Assembly: GCA_948479395.1 (NCBI GenBank)
Contig: CAOLUI010000028.1
Location: 1 to 9,901 of the forward strand
Direction: 5' to 3'
Length of the DNA stretch: 9,901 nucleotides
Source: an uncultured Bacilli bacterium
GTDB taxonomy: Bacteria; Bacillota_I; Bacilli_A; RF39; UBA660
Below are positions 4,830-9,901 of the stretch, one piece after another; position 1 is the first letter of the stretch, and each line of letters opens with the position of its first letter. The translations under genes were made by a program, and so were the position numbers. The notes beneath the pieces were generated by a model that worked only from the letters and a program-made list of their open reading frames with translations, ran no database searches and was not told where the DNA came from.

Positions 4830-7220
4830 ATGGATGAACATTTTAAAGTAGATTATACTCATTCGAAAGCTAAGGATAATGCGATATTTAAAGGAGATAA
4901 GTATCGAATTACACTTTTAACAGAGCGTTTGGTTCGTCTTGAATATAGTGAAGATGGTGTTTTTTATGATGGTTTAACAGAAAGAGTAATTAATCGCGAT
5001 TTTTCCGTTCCACAATTTACCATTAGAGAAGATAGTAAATTTTTAGAATTATCTACTTCTTATTTTAAGTTATCTTATGTAAAAAATAAACCTTTTGCTT
5101 CAAGTATTGTAGCTCCTGATGCTAATTTAAAGGTTAATTTATTGAATACAGATAAATTATGGTATTTTAATCATCCTGAAGCGAGAAATTTTAAAGGCAC
5201 AGGAATAAGTTTGGATGATCTTAGTAAACCAGAATTAAAAAAGGGACTTTATTCAACAGATGGATTTGTTACTATTGATGATTCAGATTCTCTTTTACTT
5301 AATGAGGAAGGAGAATTAGTAGTTCCGTCAAATAAAAGAATAGATGTTTATTTATTTATGTATCGAAGAGATTTTGGTCTTTGTTTAAAGGATTATTTTA
5401 CGCTTACGGGATTTCCTTCTTTAATTCCGCGTTACGCTTTAGGAATATGGTGGAATAAAAATGAAATTTATAGTTTTGAAGATACGAAAAAGTTATTGAT
5501 GCAGTTTAGTCGAAATAAAATTCCTTTATCGGTTTTATTATTAGGTAATAATTGGCATGAGAAAACAGATTTACGAAAAACGGGTTTTACGTTTAATAAG
5601 CAGTTATTTCCTAGCCCACAAGATTTTGTGAAGTTTATGCATGAGCGAGGTGTAAGAGTAGGACTTTTGTTGGATCCTAGTGAAGGAATAAGTAAAAAGG
5701 AAGAAAATTATTTAACTGTAAAGAATAATTTAGGTTTAGATAAAGATGGAACTATTCCTTTTGATGTATTTGATAAGAGAATAGTAAGAGAATATTTTAA
5801 CAGCATAATTAAGCCTTTAAATGATTTAGGAATTGATTTTTATTGGCTTGATTATTTTAATAAAGATGATTTAAATACATTAAAAGCTTTGAATTATTAC
5901 CATTTTAATGATTATAAAAGTAATCCTAAAATGCGCGGGATGATTCTTTCACGTAATGGTTTAGTAGCATCTCATCGTTTACCGATTCATTATTCAGGAA
6001 AAACTACGGTAAGTTGGGATACTTTGAAAATGCTTCCTTCATTTAATGCAACAGCCAGTAATATTGGACTTTCTTGGTGGAGTCATGATGTTGGAGGATA
6101 TAAAGATGGAATTGAAGATGCCGAATTGTATATTAGGTATGTTGAATTTGCAACGTTTAGTCCGATTTTTAGATTTAGTGCTAAACATGGACATTTTTAT
6201 AAGAGAGAACCTTGGCGATGGGATATTAAAACCCTTAATATTGTTAGAGATTATTGTTTATTAAGGCATCGTTTAATACCGTATTTATATGCTGAGGCTT
6301 ATAAATATCATCAAACTGGTTTACCTCTTGTTCAACCTATATATTATCAAAATCCAGAAATTTATGATGAACCAAAGTATCAAAATGAGTATTATTTTGG
6401 GAAGGAACTTTTTGTTGCTCCTATAACTGTTAAAAAAGATTTGGTTATGAATCGAGCAGTTGAAAAAATATTTTTACCTAAGGGAATGTGGTACGATTTT
6501 AAAACTGGTAAAAAATTTCCAGGAGATAAACGATATGTAACTTTCTTTAAGGATGAAGATTATCCGGTTTTTGCTAAAGCTGGTTCAATTGTGCCTTTAG
6601 CAGATTTAGAAGAAAATATTAATGTTACTAATTCACCTAAATCTTTAGAAATTCATGTTTTTCCGGGGAAAAGTAATACTTTTAAATTATATGAAGATGA
6701 CGGATATTCTTCGCTTTTTGAAAAAGGATATTATATTTTAACGAGTATAGATTATAATTATTTACAAAATAATTATACGTTAATTATAAGACCATTAGAA
6801 GGTAAAACTGGAATTATTCCAGCAACAAGAGATTATAAAATTCGTTTTAGAAATACAAGAGAAGCTGATGAAGTAGTAGCTTATATTAATAAAAATATCG
6901 CTATTACGGAAAATTATGTAGATGAAAATGATTTTATAGTAGAAATAAAAGATGTTCCTACAACCAGTCAACTAACAATAAATTGTAAAGGAAAAGATAT
7001 AGAAATTGATGCAGTACGTATTATAAATGAGGAAATTGATTCTATAATTAGTGATCTTAGAATTGAAACTAGATTAAAAGAAAGAATTGCTCATATTTTC
7101 TTTAGTGATTTAGATATTAAGAAGAAAAGAATTCGAATAAAAAAATTAAAAAATGAAGGATTAGATAGTCTATTTATTCGTATGTTTTTAAAATTATTGG
7201 AATATATGAAAGAAATTTAA
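4830..7220 (+). CDS. GH31 family protein (alpha-glucosidase/xylosidase-like), unusual active site
   Basis: A 796-residue cytoplasmic-looking protein with no signal peptide. It shows the GH31 layout: an N-terminal beta-sandwich (about 1-195), a TIM barrel starting near RYALGIWW (201-208), and C-terminal beta domains with the DUF5110-type motif KLYEDDG (619-625). A charged, probably helical tail of about 70 residues (726-796) follows. Conserved blocks are GIDFYWLDYF with predicted nucleophile Asp341, SRNGLVASHR (Arg375), NATASNIGLSWWSHDVGGY with His419-Asp420, EDAELYIRY and FSPIFR. Two expected acidic sites differ: SGDT is SGKT, so the acid/base position holds Lys391, and DMDWH is GNNWH (239-243). 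Classic members release alpha-linked glucose or xylose; whether this one is an active glycosidase is open. Start: the SD AGAGGGTG (4817-4824) lies 5 nt before the ATG. An ABC exporter gene follows after 34 nt. Confidence 0.88.
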   Translation: MDEHFKVDYTHSKAKDNAIFKGDKYRITLLTERLVRLEYSEDGVFYDGLTERVINRDFSVPQFTIREDSKFLELSTSYFKLSYVKNKPFASSIVAPDANLKVNLLNTDKLWYFNHPEARNFKGTGISLDDLSKPELKKGLYSTDGFVTIDDSDSLLLNEEGELVVPSNKRIDVYLFMYRRDFGLCLKDYFTLTGFPSLIPRYALGIWWNKNEIYSFEDTKKLLMQFSRNKIPLSVLLLGNNWHEKTDLRKTGFTFNKQLFPSPQDFVKFMHERGVRVGLLLDPSEGISKKEENYLTVKNNLGLDKDGTIPFDVFDKRIVREYFNSIIKPLNDLGIDFYWLDYFNKDDLNTLKALNYYHFNDYKSNPKMRGMILSRNGLVASHRLPIHYSGKTTVSWDTLKMLPSFNATASNIGLSWWSHDVGGYKDGIEDAELYIRYVEFATFSPIFRFSAKHGHFYKREPWRWDIKTLNIVRDYCLLRHRLIPYLYAEAYKYHQTGLPLVQPIYYQNPEIYDEPKYQNEYYFGKELFVAPITVKKDLVMNRAVEKIFLPKGMWYDFKTGKKFPGDKRYVTFFKDEDYPVFAKAGSIVPLADLEENINVTNSPKSLEIHVFPGKSNTFKLYEDDGYSSLFEKGYYILTSIDYNYLQNNYTLIIRPLEGKTGIIPATRDYKIRFRNTREADEVVAYINKNIAITENYVDENDFIVEIKDVPTTSQLTINCKGKDIEIDAVRIINEEIDSIISDLRIETRLKERIAHIFFSDLDIKKKRIRIKKLKNEGLDSLFIRMFLKLLEYMKEI

Positions 7221-7254
7221 TCTTTTTTTATATGTGAAATGATGTGAGTTTAGT

Positions 7255-8982
7255 ATGAAAGAAACTTGGGAAAATTTAAAGTTTGCCTGGCTCTATATTA
7301 AAGATTTTAAAGGGATGCTTGTAAAATATATTTTATGTAATATTTTAATGATTGTAATAAGCATTATAGTGCCAATTTGGAGTGCTAGAATTATTGTGGC
7401 TCTTACTTCTAATAATTTTTATCAACTTATATTTATTAGTATTGCAATATTTATAATTGAAAATGTACGAAACATAGTCAATTTTTATTCAAGGCATTAT
7501 TCTCAAGTTATTTATAGAGAAGCTTTTACAAAAATTCAAATTACTTTAGGTGAAGAAATATTAAAGTTAGAAAATAAAGCGATTGATAATAATAGTTCAG
7601 GAGTATTTATTCAAAGATTAACAAATGATACAAGTCTCCTTGCTGATGTTTTTAATGTTTTAAATATTTCTCTTACTAATATTTTAACTAATTTAGGAAT
7701 CTTTGGGGCCATTTTTTTGATTAATAAATTGGTTTTTGTTTTTTTATTAGCTATGACAATTATTCGTTTTATTTTAGAAAGAAGAAGAGTAAATTTATAT
7801 TTTGAAAAAGATAAAATATTTCGTGAAAAAAATGAAAAAGCTTCAGGATTTATTGGGGAACTTGTAAGAGGAGTAAGAGATATAAAGATGTTAAATACTG
7901 AGAATAGTTTTATGGATGAATTGCATAATAGAGTAGTAGATTTTAATCATACTAGATATAATATGCAAAATATAGATAATAAATATTCTCTTTTTAGAGG
8001 TTTTACTGCTGATTTAACGGATTTATTTTTAATTTGTTTTTTAGTTGTACTTATAAAAAATAAAGCTTTAGATGTTGCTTTGGCTTTGGTAATTCATAAT
8101 TATGCTTCTAGATTACCTTCAATTGTTAATTATATTGGAATGTTATTAGATCAAATTAAAGATTTTAATTTATCTTCAGCTAGGATATTTGCTATTATTA
8201 ATACTGAAGAGTTTAAAAAAGAAAAGTTTGGTTTAAAACATTTGAAAAAGTTAAAAGGAAATTTTGAGTTTAAAAATGTTTCTTTCGCATACGAGGAAAA
8301 AAAGATTTTAAATAATTTAAGTTTTAAAGTTAATGCGGATGAAACTGTGGCTTTTGTTGGAAAAAGTGGAGCTGGTAAAACAACAATATTTAATCTACTT
8401 TGTAAAATGTATGATATAAATTCAGGTAATATATATTTAGATGGATATGATATTAATGATTTGGATAAAGATACGATTAGAGGTAATATAACAATTATTA
8501 GTCAAAATCCTTATATTTTTAATATGAGTATTAGAGATAATTTGGCATTAGTTAAAGAAAATTTGACAGATCGAGAAATGAAGAAAGCTTGCAAAATGGC
8601 GTGTTTAGATGATTTTATTAATTCTTTGCCTGATAAGTACGATACAATTGTTGGTGAAGGGGGAGTAAATTTATCTGGTGGTCAAATACAAAGACTTGCT
8701 ATTGCTAGGGCTTTTGTTCAAAAAACAGAAATAATTTTATTTGATGAAGCAACTAGTGCTCTAGATAATGAAACGCAATCTAGTATTCAAAATGCAATTG
8801 AGAATATGAAAAAGAGTTATACTATTCTTATTATTGCTCATCGATTATCTACCGTAGTTAATGCTGATAGATTATTATACATTGACAAAGGAAAGATAGT
8901 TGCAGAAGGTACTCATCAAGAATTATTGAAAAAAAATGCTAAATATAAAAAACTATATGAGTTGGAATTAAAAAATAAATAA
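7255..8982 (+). CDS. ABC exporter half-transporter (permease fused to ATPase)
   Basis: A 575-residue inner-membrane protein of the ABCB/MsbA-like exporter type, expected to work as a homodimer. The membrane domain occupies about 1-310, with hydrophobic spans near 21-50, 54-77, 136-175 (two helices) and 249-298 (two helices), consistent with six helices. The nucleotide-binding domain follows: Walker A GKSGAGKTT (369-377), Q-loop Gln417 in ISQNPYIF, signature LSGGQ (473-477), Walker B IILFDE (493-498) with catalytic Glu498, D-loop SALD and H-loop His529. All ATPase motifs are intact. The substrate cannot be read from the sequence; lipid, peptide or drug export are usual for the family. The SD is weak (TGTGAG, 7243-7248). 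The 34-nt gap after the GH31 gene holds no good terminator, so cotranscription is likely. A strong terminator follows at 8996-9024. Confidence 0.92.
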   Translation: MKETWENLKFAWLYIKDFKGMLVKYILCNILMIVISIIVPIWSARIIVALTSNNFYQLIFISIAIFIIENVRNIVNFYSRHYSQVIYREAFTKIQITLGEEILKLENKAIDNNSSGVFIQRLTNDTSLLADVFNVLNISLTNILTNLGIFGAIFLINKLVFVFLLAMTIIRFILERRRVNLYFEKDKIFREKNEKASGFIGELVRGVRDIKMLNTENSFMDELHNRVVDFNHTRYNMQNIDNKYSLFRGFTADLTDLFLICFLVVLIKNKALDVALALVIHNYASRLPSIVNYIGMLLDQIKDFNLSSARIFAIINTEEFKKEKFGLKHLKKLKGNFEFKNVSFAYEEKKILNNLSFKVNADETVAFVGKSGAGKTTIFNLLCKMYDINSGNIYLDGYDINDLDKDTIRGNITIISQNPYIFNMSIRDNLALVKENLTDREMKKACKMACLDDFINSLPDKYDTIVGEGGVNLSGGQIQRLAIARAFVQKTEIILFDEATSALDNETQSSIQNAIENMKKSYTILIIAHRLSTVVNADRLLYIDKGKIVAEGTHQELLKKNAKYKKLYELELKNK

Positions 8983-8995
8983 TATTTAATTTTAG

Positions 8996-9024
8996 AAATA
9001 GACCTAATTGAAAGTCTATTTTTT
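8996..9024 (+). terminator. Intrinsic terminator after the ABC exporter
   Basis: A perfect 8-bp stem, AAATAGAC (8996-9003) with GTCTATTT (9014-9021), has a 10-nt loop. A run of six T (9019-9024) overlaps its 3' arm. It lies 13 nt after the exporter stop codon. The -35 element of the next promoter lies in the loop. Confidence 0.75.
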
Positions 9025-9036
9025 GTTGTTTATAAA
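9008..9036 (+). promoter_or_regulatory. Promoter for the small-protein/collagen-like genes
   Basis: TTGAAA (9008-9013) and TATAAA (9031-9036) are 17 bp apart, each one base off consensus. Transcription would start near 9043, giving a leader of about 43 nt with the SD AAAGGAGG. The element overlaps the terminator of the upstream gene. A later TTGGCA (9043-9048) with TATTTA (9065-9070) is a poorer alternative because it would run into the SD. Confidence 0.55.
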
Positions 9037-9085
9037 GAATACTTGGCATTGTATCAAATAAAATTATTTAAAGGAGGAAATTGAT

Positions 9086-9460
9086 ATGAATAATAATTTT
9101 CCTCCTAATATTCATCCTACTACTTATAATTTAATAGCTGTTGCGGTTGGAATAATATTAGTTGGAGATTTAAATGCAAATGAACAAAATTCTTTAGGAA
9201 ATTGGTTTATGTTATTAGGACAGTATTTAGCTACTAATGCCTCTCAACAACAATTAATTGAATCTCGTATTGAAAATAGTAATATAAATATCAATAGTAA
9301 AAAAAGTAAAAATGGTGGAGGGCCATTTACAACTGATAGTAATGTAAGTAATCAAACTCAACGAGGAGAAGTTGATTTTTTATTGGATGCTCTTGATAAA
9401 ATTCAACAAGAGTTAAATAATATTAAAAATGAAGTAGATTCTGATATAAATAATTTATAA
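9086..9460 (+). CDS. Small protein upstream of the collagen-like gene, unknown
   Basis: A 124-residue protein with a near-perfect SD, AAAGGAGG (9070-9077), 8 nt before the ATG, so strong translation is expected. The N-terminal half opens with a Pro/Asn segment (NNNFPPNIHPTTYN). A hydrophobic helix follows (LIAVAVGIILVGDL, about 16-29), then NEQNSLGNWFMLLGQYLATNASQQQ. The hydrophobic part is short and is not preceded by basic residues, so it is not a normal signal peptide; it may be an assembly or membrane-contact segment. The middle is Asn/Ser/Lys-rich and probably disordered. The C-terminus (about 93-124, EVDFLLDALDKIQQ onward) fits an amphipathic helix or coiled coil. I have an impression of similar small proteins beside collagen-like genes in Firmicutes but cannot name a family. 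Its position suggests a structural partner or anchor for the collagen-like protein. Confidence 0.65.
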   Translation: MNNNFPPNIHPTTYNLIAVAVGIILVGDLNANEQNSLGNWFMLLGQYLATNASQQQLIESRIENSNININSKKSKNGGGPFTTDSNVSNQTQRGEVDFLLDALDKIQQELNNIKNEVDSDINNL

Positions 9461-9539
9461 TATTTTAATTTTTATTCATGTTATTAACACTTTCAAATCT
9501 TTATTTTAAACATATTTTAAATTAGAAAGGAGAATAATT

Positions 9540-9901
9540 ATGAATAATGCAAGTAATCCTTTATATAATAGGGCATTAAATATTGTTAATGATTTTGCGT
9601 GTAATTATAAACCAACTGGTTGTTGTTGTGGCGGAAGAAATGTTACTGGACCCACTGGACCAACGGGACCTGCTGGTGGACCAACGGGACCTACTGGACC
9701 AACAGGGCCAACAGGACCACAAGGAATTCAAGGGATCCAAGGTATTCCAGGAATTATAGGAGCAACAGGACCACAAGGAATTCAAGGGATACAAGGTATT
9801 CCAGGAACTACAGGAGCAACAGGACCACAAGGTATACAAGGATTAGCAGGAGCAACTGGACCAACGGGGCCAACAGGACCACAAGGTGTACAAGGATTAC
9901 C
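9540..9901 (+). CDS. Collagen-like Gly-X-Y repeat protein (3' partial)
   Basis: The frame opens at the ATG at 9540, with AAAGGAG (9526-9532) 7 nt upstream, and is still open at the window edge, so 120 codons are seen. About 36 non-collagenous residues come first (MNNASNPLYNRALNIV, then a cysteine-rich turn with CNYKPTG and CCCGG). Gly-X-Y triplets follow to the edge, mostly GPT, GPQ, GIQ, GIP and GAT. Pro at X and Thr at Y resemble BclA-type spore filaments and other bacterial collagen-like surface proteins, which form triple helices; the threonines could be glycosylated. There is no signal peptide, so delivery would resemble that of spore-coat/exosporium proteins or use another route. The Cys cluster could crosslink chains. 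One triplet break occurs early (Gly-Gly near 9671-9676). The region is clearly more GC-rich than the rest, as Gly and Pro codons require. Confidence 0.88.
   Translation, partial: MNNASNPLYNRALNIVNDFACNYKPTGCCCGGRNVTGPTGPTGPAGGPTGPTGPTGPTGPQGIQGIQGIPGIIGATGPQGIQGIQGIPGTTGATGPQGIQGLAGATGPTGPTGPQGVQGL
9711..9818 (+). repeat. Two tandem 54-bp direct repeats in the collagen-like region
   Basis: Units 9711-9764 and 9765-9818 are identical at 51 of 54 bases. Each encodes six triplets (T-G-P-Q-G-I-Q-G-I-Q-G-I-P-G-x-x-G-A). The three differences are ATC/ATA (silent), ATT/ACT and ATA/ACA (Ile to Thr twice). A shorter related 36-bp unit follows (9819-9854). The pattern suggests in-frame duplication and is a candidate for length variation between strains. 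Confidence 0.85.

Noticed and set aside
7208..7230. AAAGA...TCTTT with a T-run after the GH31 gene, as a terminator
   Set aside because: The stem is only 5 bp with one G-C pair and overlaps the stop codon; too weak to claim between closely spaced co-directional genes.
9511..9519. CATATTTTA, which fits the sporulation sigma-K -10 pattern CATAnnnTA
   Set aside because: No AC-type -35 lies at the right distance, and such a match is expected by chance in DNA this AT-rich. It would be worth revisiting if the genome encodes sigma-K.
9576..9839. Minus-strand open frame of 87 codons opposite the collagen-like gene
   Set aside because: It is a Ser/Trp/Cys-rich shadow created by the repeated Gly-Pro codons on the other strand, with no start context of its own.
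9711..9854. Tandem repeats as a CRISPR array or intergenic repeat
   Set aside because: The units are contiguous without spacers, are multiples of three and encode Gly-X-Y triplets in frame.
1..9901. Mycoplasma-type genetic code (TGA = Trp), suggested by the low GC
   Set aside because: Tryptophan is encoded by TGG throughout, long frames are closed by TAA/TAG without internal TGA, and the radical SAM gene appears to end in TGA.

Overview
The window is very AT-rich DNA (GC roughly 28% by eye) with short intergenic gaps, Shine-Dalgarno (SD) sequences that pair with a Bacillus-type anti-SD, and sigma-A-like promoters. The genes use the standard bacterial code: tryptophan is TGG throughout, long frames contain no internal TGA, and one gene appears to end in TGA. 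Together with a GH25 lysozyme, EndA-type nuclease, YtqA/YhcC-type radical SAM protein and collagen-like protein, this suggests an uncultured low-GC Firmicute, probably a gut Bacilli/Erysipelotrichia/RF39-like lineage. The lineage is inferred, not demonstrated. No mobile element, CRISPR array, rRNA or tRNA is visible, and no gap exceeds 300 bases.

Left part (1-3829, all +). The C-terminal 278 residues of a surface-type protein enter from the left edge and end at a good hairpin terminator. An extended -10 promoter then drives a two-gene unit: a secreted EndA/DNase-type nuclease, then a membrane-anchored GH25 muramidase with an Ig-like stalk, 15 nt apart. This could degrade DNA and peptidoglycan outside the cell. 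A second promoter (TTGATA-17-TATAAT) precedes two genes I do not recognise: a 171-residue soluble protein and a 112-residue exported protein with four cysteines. The latter converges on, and overlaps by 17 bp, the next gene.

Middle (3813-8982). A minus-strand radical SAM gene of the YtqA/YhcC type and a plus-strand GH31-like gene diverge from a 90-bp region with two extended -10 promoters. The GH31 protein keeps the fold and the predicted nucleophile Asp but has Lys at the expected acid/base position and Asn-Asn where related enzymes have acidic residues. An ABC exporter half-transporter follows 34 nt downstream and ends at a good terminator.

Right part (9008-9901, +). A promoter whose -35 element lies in the terminator loop precedes a 124-residue unknown protein. 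After it comes the start of a collagen-like Gly-X-Y protein that runs off the right edge. Both have very strong SD sequences, suggesting an abundant surface or coat-type structure. The points most worth checking are the unusual GH31 active site, the small-protein/collagen pair, the abrupt base-skew flip within the left-edge surface gene, and the two unknown genes downstream of the lysozyme.
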